Positions 19,135 to 27,386 of a stretch of 64,000 nucleotides of DNA are shown in pieces; position 1 is the first letter of the stretch, and the number at the start of each line of letters is the position of its first letter. The stretch covers positions 1 through 64,000 of the forward strand of contig JAVBXK010000021.1 of NCBI GenBank assembly GCA_030824555.1. Reading direction: 5' to 3'. The notes below the pieces were generated by a model. That model worked only from the letters and a program-made list of their open reading frames with translations, did no database searches and was not told the origin of the DNA. The position numbers were made by a program, and so were the translations under genes. The DNA is from a bacterium (GTDB taxonomy: Bacteria > Pseudomonadota > Gammaproteobacteria > Burkholderiales > Burkholderiaceae_C).

Positions 19135-20097
19135 TCAGCTCAGGTCAACCGGTGCCGCGTGGCGCAGGTTGAGTTTTTTGGGGATGAGCTTCAGTTCGAA
19201 GAAGGTGTCGGCAATCTGCTGCTGCTCGGCCAGGATGTCGCTGTTCACCGCTGCCGTGCCGAAGGCCGAACGGTTGAGGTACAGCTCTGTGATGGCCATG
19301 TCCAGCCCCAGCACTTTCGACAGTTCCTGCGCGGCAGCCAGTTTGTTCTTGGATGCCCAGGTGTCGATGGCGTTGATCTCTTCGATGGCGATCTTCAGCA
19401 CGTCCACGTTCTTGGTGGCGAACTCGCGGGACGTGAAGTAGTACGCCCGGTTGTTCACGATGCCCGTGGCATCGGCCAGCAGTTGCGCGTCGAGCGTTTT
19501 TTGGGCCGAGGCCAGGAACGGGTCCCAGATGATCCAGGCGTCGATGGCACCTTTTTCAAAGGCTGCACGGGCATCAGGCGGTGGCAGGAAGATGGACTGC
19601 ACGTCGCCGTACTTCAGGCCGTGTTTTTCCAGCAGCTTGACGAGGAGGTACTGGACGTTGGAGCCCTTGTTGTAGGCCACCCGCTTGCCTTTGAGGTCGG
19701 CCACGGTCTTGATGGGCGAGCCCTTGGGCAAGATGATGGCTTCCAGCCTGGGCCGTGGCACCGTGGCGCCGGCGTAGACCAGCGGTGCACCGGCAGCCTG
19801 GGCAAAGATGGGCGGGGCCTCGCCCACGTCGCCAAAGTCGATGGAGCCCACGTTCAGCGCTTCGAGCTGCACCGGGCCTGCGTTGAATTCAACCCAGGTG
19901 GCCTTCACGCCCAGTGGGGCGAGCCGCTTTTCCAGCGTGCCACGGCCTTTGAGGATGGACAGCCAGCCCTTCTGGTGGCCGACGCGCAGCACGCGGCTGG
20001 CGGATTGGGCCCAGCTGGGCCCAGCAATGGCGAGGGTGGCGCCTGCGGCTGCGGCGGTCAGCACATGGCGGCGGGTGAGGGCGGTGGTGTGTGTCAT
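19135..20097 (-). CDS. ssuA: Aliphatic sulfonate ABC transporter, periplasmic binding protein (operon copy)
   Basis: A 320-residue binding protein with a twin-arginine-like start (TTALTRRHVLTAAAAGATLA) and a cleavage site around SWAQS. It shares VGHQKGWLSILKGRG, VGSIDFGDVGEAPPIFAQAA and KGKRVAYNKGSNVQYLLV with the SsuA family and is clearly paralogous to the gene at 2018, though only moderately similar. The start at 20097 is chosen over 20163 because it places the signal sequence first. It lies between ssuE and the small gene before ssuD, so it is the dedicated receptor of this SsuABC importer. Export by Tat is unusual but known for some binding proteins. Confidence 0.93.
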   Translation of the reverse strand: MTHTTALTRRHVLTAAAAGATLAIAGPSWAQSASRVLRVGHQKGWLSILKGRGTLEKRLAPLGVKATWVEFNAGPVQLEALNVGSIDFGDVGEAPPIFAQAAGAPLVYAGATVPRPRLEAIILPKGSPIKTVADLKGKRVAYNKGSNVQYLLVKLLEKHGLKYGDVQSIFLPPPDARAAFEKGAIDAWIIWDPFLASAQKTLDAQLLADATGIVNNRAYYFTSREFATKNVDVLKIAIEEINAIDTWASKNKLAAAQELSKVLGLDMAITELYLNRSAFGTAAVNSDILAEQQQIADTFFELKLIPKKLNLRHAAPVDLS

Positions 20098-20177
20098 GTC
20101 AGGGTCTTTCGTACGGGTGCGGGCAAGGCTCCGCCCTGCCCCGGTCAAAGGGGGAAAAATCAAAAATGGGAGGGGTA

Positions 20178-20191
20178 CCCGCCGTGGCGGG
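20178..20191 (-). other. Intercistronic hairpin between ssuE and ssuA
   Basis: CCCGCC AC GGCGGG on the minus strand makes a strong 6-bp stem with a two-base centre (extendable outward), followed after about a dozen bases by ATTTTTGATTTTTCC. It lies in the 136-base ssuE-ssuA gap. It might be a leaky terminator or a processing site that sets different expression levels for reductase and binding protein. Confidence 0.4.
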
Positions 20192-20233
20192 CGGTTCAGC
20201 GCAGGTGCTGGTGGCGGTTTAGGTGTGGTGCGG

Positions 20234-20824
20234 TCAGACGCTACATCGCACCGTCGAGAACGCGATGGGTTCGAACCCGTGAGCTTGCTTGGGCTGCGGT
20301 GTCAGCCCCTCGGCAATGAGCCGGGCAACCGACTGGTCCAGCCGGGCCGCGATGTCTTCACCCACGGCATAGTCACCAAATTCGTCTTTGGGCACCTGTG
20401 CGTCGGTGGCGTACACGCCCGGCAGAATTTGCCTGGCTGCCAGCGACTGCAGCACGGGCCTGAGCGCATAGTCCAGTGCCAGCATGTGGTGGGCACTGCC
20501 CCCTGTGGCCAGCGGCAGCACCACCTTGCCGGTCAGCGCATCTTGTGCCAGCAGGTCCAGAAACACTTTCAGCACGCCGCTGTAGGCTGCCTTGTAGACA
20601 GGCGTGGCAATCACGATGGCGCGGGCGCAGGCCACTTGAGCGGTGGCACGAGTGATGGTTTTGTGGTTGAAGTCTGCCAGCAGCAGAGCCTGGGGCGACA
20701 AATCTCTGATAGACAGCCGATCGTGGTGGATGCGATGCGCAGCCAATCGCTCTGACACAGCATCCAGCAGTGCGGCTGAGCGAGAGTGTTCGCTGGGGCT
20801 GCCTGCGATCAATAGGACGGACAT
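20234..20824 (-). CDS. ssuE: NAD(P)H-dependent FMN reductase
   Basis: A 196-residue flavodoxin-fold reductase beginning MSVLLIAGSPSEHSRSAALL, where GSPS binds the flavin phosphate. ATPVYKAAYSGVLKVFLDLL and LPLATGGSAHHMLALDYALR are classic SsuE motifs; the tyrosine in the pi-helix region (KAAYSG) is present. It supplies FMNH2 to SsuD. A much longer frame to 21067 overlaps sbp and is rejected. It sits 34 bases after sbp and is probably in the same transcript. Confidence 0.94.
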   Translation of the reverse strand: MSVLLIAGSPSEHSRSAALLDAVSERLAAHRIHHDRLSIRDLSPQALLLADFNHKTITRATAQVACARAIVIATPVYKAAYSGVLKVFLDLLAQDALTGKVVLPLATGGSAHHMLALDYALRPVLQSLAARQILPGVYATDAQVPKDEFGDYAVGEDIAARLDQSVARLIAEGLTPQPKQAHGFEPIAFSTVRCSV

Positions 20825-20858
20825 GGGGCGTGTTCCTGGCGTGTGACAGCTTGGTGGT

Positions 20859-21887
20859 TTATTTCTTGGTGTAAATCTGGTCGAAGGTGCCGCCATCGGC
20901 AAAGTGCACCTTGGCCGCCTTGTCCCACCCGCCGAAGGCATCCTCGATCTTGAACAGGTTGAGCTTGGGCAGCTGCTTGGCGTACTTGGCTTGTGCCTTT
21001 TCACTGATGGGGCGGTAGAAGTTCTTGCCGATGATGTCCTGCGCCTCTTCGGTGTACAGGTACTCAAGGTAAGCCTCGGCTACCTTGCGGGTGCCCTTTT
21101 TGTCTGCGTTCTTGTCCACCACGGTCACAGCAGGTTCAGCCAGGATAGACAGCGAGGGGTAGATGAAGTCCACCTTGTTGCCAAACTCTTTCTCCAGCAA
21201 GTAGGCCTCGTTCTCCCAGCTTATGAACACGTCGCCCTGGCCGCGCTGGGCAAAGGTGACTGATGAGCCACGGGCACCCGTGTCCAGCACCGGCACGTTG
21301 GCGTACAGCTTGCCCAGGAAGTCTTTGGCTTTCTCTTCCCCGCCGTATTTGCGTTTGGCAAACTCGTAGGCGGCCAGGTAGTTCCAGCGAGCACCGCCCG
21401 AGGTTTTTGGGTTGGGGGTGATGACCTTGATGTCGGGGCGAATCAGGTCGTCCCAGTCCTTGATTCCTTTGGGGTTGCCCTGGCGCACCACCAGCACGAT
21501 GGTGGATGTGTAGGGCGAGCTGTTCAGCGGCAGGCGCTTTTGCCAGTCTTTGGGAATCCAGCCGCCGTTTTTGTGCAGCGCATCGGTGTCACCGGCCAGA
21601 GCCAGGGTGGCCACGTCGGCATCCAGCCCGTCGATGATGGAGCGGGCCTGCTTGCCCGAGCCTCCATGGCTTTGCTTGATGGTCACGTCCTGCCCGGTCA
21701 GGGCCTTCCAGTGTTTGGCAAACGCGGCGTTGTATTCGACGTACAGCTCGCGGGTGGGGTCGTACGACACGTTCAGCAACGTGACGGGGGCGGTGGTTTG
21801 TGCCCAGCTGACGGCACCCAGGCCGACCAGGGCGGTGGCTGCGGTCAGGCGGGTGACAAATTGTGCGAAGCGGCGGCGTGTGTTCAT
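20859..21887 (-). CDS. sbp: Sulfate ABC transporter, periplasmic binding protein
   Basis: A 342-residue protein with a signal peptide ([18 protein letters not shown]) and the sulfate-binding protein fold: [39 protein letters not shown], the [20 protein letters not shown] sulfate-loop block and [13 protein letters not shown]. It binds sulfate or thiosulfate in the periplasm for a CysTWA importer, whose genes are not in the window. Sbp and CysP cannot be fully separated by eye. It heads the ssu operon here. Its Shine-Dalgarno (AAGGAAAC before the ATG at 21887) lies inside one arm of a long inverted repeat. Confidence 0.93.
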   Translation of the reverse strand: MNTRRRFAQFVTRLTAATALVGLGAVSWAQTTAPVTLLNVSYDPTRELYVEYNAAFAKHWKALTGQDVTIKQSHGGSGKQARSIIDGLDADVATLALAGDTDALHKNGGWIPKDWQKRLPLNSSPYTSTIVLVVRQGNPKGIKDWDDLIRPDIKVITPNPKTSGGARWNYLAAYEFAKRKYGGEEKAKDFLGKLYANVPVLDTGARGSSVTFAQRGQGDVFISWENEAYLLEKEFGNKVDFIYPSLSILAEPAVTVVDKNADKKGTRKVAEAYLEYLYTEEAQDIIGKNFYRPISEKAQAKYAKQLPKLNLFKIEDAFGGWDKAAKVHFADGGTFDQIYTKK

Positions 21888-21890
21888 GGT

Positions 21891-21935
21891 GTTTCCTTTC
21901 AAAACCGTTCAATGGCCTGAATGGTGAAAGGAAAC
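21891..21935 (-). promoter_or_regulatory. Leader hairpin covering the sbp ribosome binding site
   Basis: GTTTCCTTTC (21891-21900) and GAAAGGAAAC (21926-21935) are perfect inverted copies. Inside them ACCGTTCA and TGAATGGT pair with one mismatch, giving a 45-base hairpin. On the minus-strand transcript the arm nearest the gene is GAAAGGAAAC, directly followed by ACC and the ATG, so folding would hide the AAGGA site of sbp. It could instead be a DNA operator for a sulfur regulator. Confidence 0.6.
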
Positions 21936-21960
21936 GCTCATGAAGGGAACGACTGAGATT

Positions 21961-23199
21961 TCAGTTGTTAATAACGGAATCATCTGAGGCGGGTGCCGCC
22001 ATCTCTTCCACCCGGTTGCGCCCTTGGGTTTTGGCCCGGTACAGGGCCTGGTCAACGCGGGCCAGCAGCAGGTCCAGCGAGTGATTTTGTCCGGCGGGCT
22101 GGCAGATCAGTCCGATGCTGGTGGTGATGGGGATGTCATGGCCTGCCCCGGTTTGTGGCCAGGGGGTGGGCGTGTGTATCAGGGTGCGGCGCAGTTTGTC
22201 GGCCAACACGTGGGCGCTGGCCGCATCGGTGTTGGGCAGCAGCACCATGAATTCTTCGCCGCCAAAGCGGGCCACACGGTCGGTCTGCCGCACCGATTGG
22301 GTCATCAAGCGCGCGACGTGCCGGAGCACGGCATCGCCCACAGGGTGCCCAAAGCGGTCATTGATCGTCTTGAAATGGTCCAGGTCCATCATCAGCAACG
22401 ACAGGGGGCTGTGGTCGCGTTGGGCGCGGGCGCATTCTTGCTCAGCCTGGTGCAGAAATTCGCGCCTGTTCAGCAGGCCTGTCAGGGGGTCGCGGGTGGC
22501 GAGGGTTTCCAGTTCGGCCCGTTGTTGCTTCAGTACCTGGTTGGTGTCGGCCAGCGCGCGTTGCAACAGTTCGGTCTGCGTGTATTTGCGCCACAGCAGC
22601 ACGCTCACCATCATGGCCAACACGCTGGCCGTGGCGGCATTGACGCGGTTGGTGAGCAGGGTGGCCGGGTCGGTTGACACCAGCCCCAGGCCCCACGCCA
22701 GCAGCGCCCAGGCCAGGGTGAACAGGACCAGTGCCCGCAGCGGCGGCAGCAGCAGAACGATGGCAACCCCTGCGCAGGCGTTCAGGTAGGGGCTGATGTT
22801 GGTGGTCACGGCCTGGTCCACCAGCGTCAGTGCCACGGCCCATGCCAGCACGGCCAGGGCCGTGATGTCGGGCAGCCGCCGCACGTGCCTGGGCGTGGCG
22901 TGGTGGCGCAACCCTTGGCGGGCCATTGCGCCCATGCCCAGCATCAGCGCCGCCATGGTGGCGTGGGCCCAGGCCACGCCGTTGGCCCATTGGGTGCGAA
23001 CGGGGTCGGTGCTGCCCAGCACCAGGGCAAACACCAGCACGTGGGCCATGTTCAGCAGGCACAAGACCCAGGCAGCCGTTTTGAGGTGAACCAGATTGAG
23101 TTGAAGGGCCGCAGCGCTGACCAGCTGACCTTCTTGGGTCCACCGCTCAAGGGTGGCGCGAACACGCCTCAGGACCGACGGCACGAGAGAGTCATTCAT
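21961..23199 (-). CDS. Membrane-bound diguanylate cyclase (GGDEF)
   Basis: A 412-residue protein. The first half has about five to six hydrophobic helices (AAWVLCLLNMAHVLVFALVL; ITALAVLAWAVALTLV; VAIVLLLPPLRALVLFTLAW; SVLAMMVSVLLW), a MASE-like sensor. The second half is a GGDEF domain with RDPLTGLLNRREF, DLDHFKTINDRFGHPVGD and an active RFGGEEF. It should synthesise cyclic di-GMP. The ATG at 23199 is preferred over 23289 because the longer form overlaps the divergent MarR promoter. It diverges from the MarR gene over a 76-base gap. Confidence 0.9.
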   Translation of the reverse strand: MNDSLVPSVLRRVRATLERWTQEGQLVSAAALQLNLVHLKTAAWVLCLLNMAHVLVFALVLGSTDPVRTQWANGVAWAHATMAALMLGMGAMARQGLRHHATPRHVRRLPDITALAVLAWAVALTLVDQAVTTNISPYLNACAGVAIVLLLPPLRALVLFTLAWALLAWGLGLVSTDPATLLTNRVNAATASVLAMMVSVLLWRKYTQTELLQRALADTNQVLKQQRAELETLATRDPLTGLLNRREFLHQAEQECARAQRDHSPLSLLMMDLDHFKTINDRFGHPVGDAVLRHVARLMTQSVRQTDRVARFGGEEFMVLLPNTDAASAHVLADKLRRTLIHTPTPWPQTGAGHDIPITTSIGLICQPAGQNHSLDLLLARVDQALYRAKTQGRNRVEEMAAPASDDSVINN

Positions 23200-23275
23200 C
23201 CAGTCATTTTCGATGCAAACGAAACCCCTCATGGGGGGCTGTGGACCTGCAGATCGGCTCGGTGAAAATCGGCAA

Positions 23276-23725
23276 ATGATCCCAAACACGCTTTACCTGA
23301 GGCATTTGCTGCTGTCCCGGTCCGAGTGGATGGAGCGACGGCTTTTTGATGGCGCAGCGCGCAGCGGTTATGGCGACCTCACGCCCGCCATGTCCCGCTT
23401 GTGCGCACACCTGGCAGGCAGGCCGCTCAGCTTGTCGGAGCTGGCACGCAGGTTGACTGTTTCCCGCCAGGCCGTGCACAAGCTGGCCACTGAAACGGCC
23501 AGCCTGGGCTACGTGGAACTGGTTGACAGCGAGCAGGATGCCCGTGTCAAGTTGCTCCGCTTCACCCAGAAGGGGCTGAACATGGCTGATGCCGCCAGGC
23601 GCGAGCTGGAAGCCATTGAGGTCCAGCTGGCCGAGCAGATCGGGGTCGACAACATGGCTGTGCTCAAAAGCCTGCTGGCCATGCCCTGGGCAGCCGAGGA
23701 GCGCGAACGCGGACGCCGGGGTTGA
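23276..23725 (+). CDS. MarR-family transcriptional regulator
   Basis: A 149-residue winged-helix protein starting MIPNTLYLRHLLLSRSEWME. The recognition helix region reads LSLSELARRLTVSRQAVHKL and is followed by the wing VELVDSEQDARVKLLRFTQKG, typical of MarR dimers. Ligand and target are unknown; the divergent diguanylate cyclase is an obvious candidate. The ATG at 23276 gives the family-typical length, while the longer in-frame start at 23153 overlaps the neighbour. Confidence 0.85.
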   Translation: MIPNTLYLRHLLLSRSEWMERRLFDGAARSGYGDLTPAMSRLCAHLAGRPLSLSELARRLTVSRQAVHKLATETASLGYVELVDSEQDARVKLLRFTQKGLNMADAARRELEAIEVQLAEQIGVDNMAVLKSLLAMPWAAEERERGRRG

Positions 23726-23830
23726 AAATCTTTCGCTGGACCAATTTGCCTGAAAGCGTCGCGAAGCCCGGCAAAGTCGCAGGCACTGCCCTCCAGTGCA
23801 TGGCGTTCAGCCCCGCAACTTGTGGTAATT

Positions 23831-23862
23831 CAATAAAAATATAAGCAACAGCGGATTTATTG
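23831..23862. promoter_or_regulatory. Inverted repeat before the DUF4395 gene
   Basis: CAATAAA (23831-23837) and TTTATTG (23856-23862) are perfect inverted copies 18 bases apart, 71 bases upstream of the DUF4395 start. Between them lies ATATAAGCAAC, which resembles the CATAAGCAAC half-site seen at 1929-1938. A promoter/operator role is inferred. The rest of 23726-23932 shows nothing definite. Confidence 0.35.
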
Positions 23863-23932
23863 GCTGAGAGGTGGTTCCAATCTGTCAAAGTAAACGGCGC
23901 ACACTGCAAAAGTGCACAGAAAGGTTGGCAGC

Positions 23933-24739
23933 ATGAAGAGCACACGCGTGTTTCAATTTGGCGAAGACGTCGATGGGTATCCCATCAAGGTGCTGAACGA
24001 GCGGGCCGTGCGCGCCGCTGCAGGCATTTTGCTGCTGGGGGCCATGACCTCGTTCATGAATGCCATGCTGCTGGGCAACTTCCAGCCCACCCGGTTTTTC
24101 GTGATGGTGTTCATGCTGGACATGGCTATTCGCGTGTTCATCAACCCGCTGTATGCGCCCAGCATGATCGTGGGCGGCTGGGTGGTGCGTTACCAGACGC
24201 CCGACTGGGTGGGTGCACCGCAAAAGCGCTTTGCCTGGGGCATTGGCTTGGTGCTGGGTGTGGTGATGTTCTGGACCATGGGCATCAACCAGATCGTGGG
24301 CCCCATCAACATGCTGGTGTGTGGCACGTGTCTCACGTTGATGTTCTGCGAATCGGCCTTTGGCATTTGCCTGGGCTGCAAGGTTTACAACCTGCTCAAT
24401 AAAGAAAAAGCCCAGCTTTGCCCAGGTGGTGTGTGCGAAGTGCCCGCCGCGCCTCCCAAAAGCTTGGGCTTGGGCAAGATGGCCGTGCTGGTGGCCTTTG
24501 TGGGGTACACCGTGGTTGCTGGCCAGTGGGTCAAGGCCACGCGCCCGGTGGGCCTGGGTGGCTTCGATGACATGGCCACGCTGGAAGACATGGGTGTGAA
24601 AGGCGCTGCGCAACCTGGTGCCGCAGCGCAGCCCAGCGCGCCCGTGAGTGCCGCCGAGGCCGAGCGCTGTCAGGTGCCTGCATTTGCCAAGGCCATTGGC
24701 CACGAAGCGCAGTGGAAGCTGCACAACCACTGCAAGTGA
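23933..24739 (+). CDS. DUF4395 family membrane protein
   Basis: A 268-residue inner-membrane protein. The start KSTRVFQFGEDVDGYPIKVL followed by NERAVRAAAGI is the DUF4395 hallmark. Four or more hydrophobic stretches follow (ILLLGAMTSFMNAMLL, FFVMVFMLDMAIRVF, GIGLVLGVVMFWTMG). Several cysteines cluster in the last membrane part (VCGTCLTLMFCESAFGICLG, then CPGGVC and a C-terminal RCQVPAF...HNHCK), suggesting redox or metal/sulfur chemistry. The function is not established. The C-terminal 100 residues extend beyond the usual DUF4395 length. The ATG at 23933 follows AAAGG. Confidence 0.8.
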   Translation: MKSTRVFQFGEDVDGYPIKVLNERAVRAAAGILLLGAMTSFMNAMLLGNFQPTRFFVMVFMLDMAIRVFINPLYAPSMIVGGWVVRYQTPDWVGAPQKRFAWGIGLVLGVVMFWTMGINQIVGPINMLVCGTCLTLMFCESAFGICLGCKVYNLLNKEKAQLCPGGVCEVPAAPPKSLGLGKMAVLVAFVGYTVVAGQWVKATRPVGLGGFDDMATLEDMGVKGAAQPGAAAQPSAPVSAAEAERCQVPAFAKAIGHEAQWKLHNHCK

Positions 24740-24784
24740 TGGCGGTCAGTGCGTTTCACTTATTCATAGCTTGAAAATCAATAC

Positions 24785-24810
24785 AGAAAAGCGGTAGATC
24801 CGTTTTTTCT
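24785..24810 (+). terminator. Short hairpin with T-run after the DUF4395 gene
   Basis: AGAAAAGCGG TAGAT CCGTTTTTTCT folds into a short stem whose right side ends in a six-T run, 46 bases past the DUF4395 stop and just before the exporter genes. It would act on the plus strand and, by symmetry, weakly on the other. The GC part of the stem is short, so strength is uncertain. Confidence 0.45.
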
Positions 24811-24831
24811 ATTCAATACCGGATCAATCAC

Positions 24832-26130
24832 ATGACAACAGGTGCGAAAGCGTGGCGCAAGTGGGGGTTGGGCGTGGGCGGGGTGCTGGTGTTGGCCGGT
24901 TTGGCGCTGGTGTTGCTGCGCAGCGGGCCGCTGGCACCGGTCAAGGTCACGGTGGCCACCGTGCAGCAGGGAACGGTCAGCCCAGCGATCTATGGCATTG
25001 GCACGGTCGAGGCCCGCCGCAGCTGGATGGTGGGGCCCACCACGGCAGGGCGTGTCTTGCAGGTGCGCGTGGACGTGGGCGACACCGTGCAACCTGGCCA
25101 GTTGCTGGCAGAAATGGACCCGATTGACCTGGACCAGCGCCTGACCGCAGCCGACGCCTCGCTGGCCCGTGCCCGCAGTGCCCAGGCCGCTGCACACGCG
25201 CAACTGCAAGACACCACCGCTCGCCAGGCCTTGAGCGCTGGCAACCTGCGCCGCAACGAAGACCTGGCCAGGCAAGCCTTCATCAGCCCCGGTGCGTTGG
25301 AGGGGCGACAGCAGGAGCTGGCCTCTGCCCAGGCTGCGGCGCAGGCCGCGCAAGCCAACCTCGGTGGTGCCGGGCAAGACCTGCAACGCCTGGCCGCCGA
25401 GCGCGCGGCCTTGGCGCAACAACGTGGCAACGTGCGCCTGCTGGCCCCGGCAGCGGGTGTGGTCACCACCCGCGAGGCCGAGCCTGGCACCACCGTGGTG
25501 GCCGGGCAAGCGGTGTTGAGGCTGGTGGACCCGGCCAGCCTGTGGGTCAAGGCCCGCATCGACCAAGGCCGCGCCGCCGGGCTGGCGGTGGGCCAGCCTG
25601 CCCAGGTGGTGCTGCGCTCGCAGCCCAACCAGCCGCTGGCCGCCACCGTGGCGCGGCTGGAGTTGCTGGCCGATGCCGTGACCGAAGAGCGGCTGGCGCT
25701 GGTTTCCTTGGCATCGGCGCCAAAGGGCGCGTCGGTGGGCGAGTTGGCCGAGGTCACGGTGCAACTGCCGGCCAGTTCCCAAGGGCTGCTGCTGCCCAAC
25801 GCCGCCGTGCAGCGCAACGCCGGGCAAACCGGCGTGTGGCGGCTGAACGCGGCCAACCAGCCTGAATGGGTGCCCGTGCGCGTGGTGGCCAGCAGCCTGG
25901 ACGGCGCCGTGCGTGTGGACAACCCGCCCCACGCCGCCGCCCCTTCAGTCACCTTGGCCGAAGGCGATCGCGTGGTGGCCCACAGCCAGAAGCCCGTGCA
26001 GGCGGGCATGCGTTTAAAGGTGGTGGATGCGCTGGTGCCTGAGGGGCCTGGCTCTGCTCAGGCCGCGCAAGCCAATGCAGGCGCAGGGTCAAGGCCTGGG
26101 TCCGGTGCGCCCGCTGGGGTGGCCAAATGA
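24832..26130 (+). CDS. Periplasmic adaptor (HlyD/MacA-like) of an ABC exporter
   Basis: A 432-residue membrane-fusion protein with one N-terminal membrane anchor (VGGVLVLAGLALVLLRSG), a first lipoyl half (GRVLQVRVDVGDTVQPGQLL), an alpha-helical hairpin rich in Ala/Gln (about 100-195), the second lipoyl half (VRLLAPAAGVVTTREAEPG) and a beta-barrel. It would bridge the inner-membrane permease to the periplasm. Its stop overlaps the permease start (ATGA at 26127), making a three-gene adaptor-permease-ATPase operon of DevBCA/MacAB style. The substrate is unknown; neighbours give no hint. Confidence 0.88.
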   Translation: MTTGAKAWRKWGLGVGGVLVLAGLALVLLRSGPLAPVKVTVATVQQGTVSPAIYGIGTVEARRSWMVGPTTAGRVLQVRVDVGDTVQPGQLLAEMDPIDLDQRLTAADASLARARSAQAAAHAQLQDTTARQALSAGNLRRNEDLARQAFISPGALEGRQQELASAQAAAQAAQANLGGAGQDLQRLAAERAALAQQRGNVRLLAPAAGVVTTREAEPGTTVVAGQAVLRLVDPASLWVKARIDQGRAAGLAVGQPAQVVLRSQPNQPLAATVARLELLADAVTEERLALVSLASAPKGASVGELAEVTVQLPASSQGLLLPNAAVQRNAGQTGVWRLNAANQPEWVPVRVVASSLDGAVRVDNPPHAAAPSVTLAEGDRVVAHSQKPVQAGMRLKVVDALVPEGPGSAQAAQANAGAGSRPGSGAPAGVAK

Positions 26131-27377
26131 TCAGCCTGGCCGGGCGCGACATCCTGCATGGCTGGGGCAAGTTCGTGCTCACCGGGTTGGGGCTGGGCTT
26201 GCTGATCGGCGTTACGCTTTCGATGGCGGGCATCTACCGGGGTATGGTGGACGACGCGCACGCCTTGCTCGACAACAGCGGGGCCGACCTGTGGGTGGTG
26301 CAGCAAGACACGCAAGGCCCGTATGCCGAGTCGTCCAGCATCAAAGACGACGTGGTGCGCAGCGTGCGTGGCATGCCCGGCGTGGGCCGGGCTGCCAACG
26401 TCAGCTACCTGACCATGCAGGTGCGCGGTGAAGACGGGCAAGACGTGCGCGCCATGGTGGTGGGTTTTGAGAGCGACACCGAGGCCCCGCCCGGCCAGCC
26501 CCTGCACCTGGTGGCGGGGCGGCACATCACCCGCAGCCACTACGAGGCCGTTGCCGACGTGAAAACCGGCTTTGTGCTGGGCGAGCGCATCCGCATCCGC
26601 CGTCACGACTACACCGTGGTGGGGCTGGCGCGGCGCATGGTGTCGTCGGGTGGCGACCCCATGGTGTTCGTGCCGCTCAAAGACGCGCAGGAGGCGCAGT
26701 TTTTGAAAGACAACGACGCCATCGTGGCCGACCGCGCCCGCACCGCCGCCAACCCCGCTTTCAATCGCCCTGGCCAACCTGGCTTGCTGGACGCGGTGCA
26801 GGCCCTGCAAACCAGCAGCCACAGCGTGAACGCGGTGCTGGTGCAACTGGCTCCAGGTGCCCATGTCGTTTCCGCCGCTGCCAACCGTGCCACCCCCGAT
26901 GCGTCTGCCCAGGCCGATGAGGTGGCCGCCGAGCTGCGTCGCTGGAAGCACGTGGCCGTGTTCACCCGAGCCGAGATGGAAGACATCCTGGTGGCCAAAC
27001 TCATTGCCAACTCTGCCAAACAGATCGGTATGTTCCTGGCCATCCTGTCGGTGGTGAGCGCGGCCATCGTGGCCTTCATCATCTACACCATGACGCTGGG
27101 CAAGCTGCGCGAAATCGCGGTGCTCAAACTCATTGGCACGCGCAACAGCACCATTGCCGGGATGATCCTGCAGCAGGCGTTGGGCCTGGGGCTCATCGGG
27201 TTTGTGGTGGGCAAAGTGGCGGCCACGCTGTGGGCACCTGCGTTCCCCAAATACGTGCTGCTGCTCAACAGCGACGCACTCACCGGCCTGGGCGTGACCA
27301 TGGCCATTTGTGCATTGGCCAGCACGCTGGCCATTCGGGCGGCGCTCAAGGTCGACCCTGGCACGGCCATCGGCTGA
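26127..27377 (+). CDS. ABC exporter permease, FtsX/MacB/DevC type
   Basis: A 416-residue permease with an N-terminal helix (KFVLTGLGLGLLIGVTLSMA), a large periplasmic domain of about 200 residues (GADLWVVQQD...), then three C-terminal helices (IGMFLAILSVVSAAIVAFII; MILQQALGLGLIGFVVG; LGVTMAICALASTLAIRAAL), the FtsX arrangement. LREIAVLKLIGTRNSTI is the conserved cytoplasmic segment that meets the ATPase. It works with the adaptor and the ATPase encoded on each side, probably as a mechanotransmitter or exporter. Confidence 0.88.
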   Translation: MISLAGRDILHGWGKFVLTGLGLGLLIGVTLSMAGIYRGMVDDAHALLDNSGADLWVVQQDTQGPYAESSSIKDDVVRSVRGMPGVGRAANVSYLTMQVRGEDGQDVRAMVVGFESDTEAPPGQPLHLVAGRHITRSHYEAVADVKTGFVLGERIRIRRHDYTVVGLARRMVSSGGDPMVFVPLKDAQEAQFLKDNDAIVADRARTAANPAFNRPGQPGLLDAVQALQTSSHSVNAVLVQLAPGAHVVSAAANRATPDASAQADEVAAELRRWKHVAVFTRAEMEDILVAKLIANSAKQIGMFLAILSVVSAAIVAFIIYTMTLGKLREIAVLKLIGTRNSTIAGMILQQALGLGLIGFVVGKVAATLWAPAFPKYVLLLNSDALTGLGVTMAICALASTLAIRAALKVDPGTAIG

Positions 27378-27386
27378 AGGGTGCCC

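Noticed and set aside
20266-20284. GGTTCGAACCC, like a tRNA T-loop
   Set aside because: It lies inside ssuE coding sequence (HGFEPIA) and has no acceptor or anticodon stem around it.
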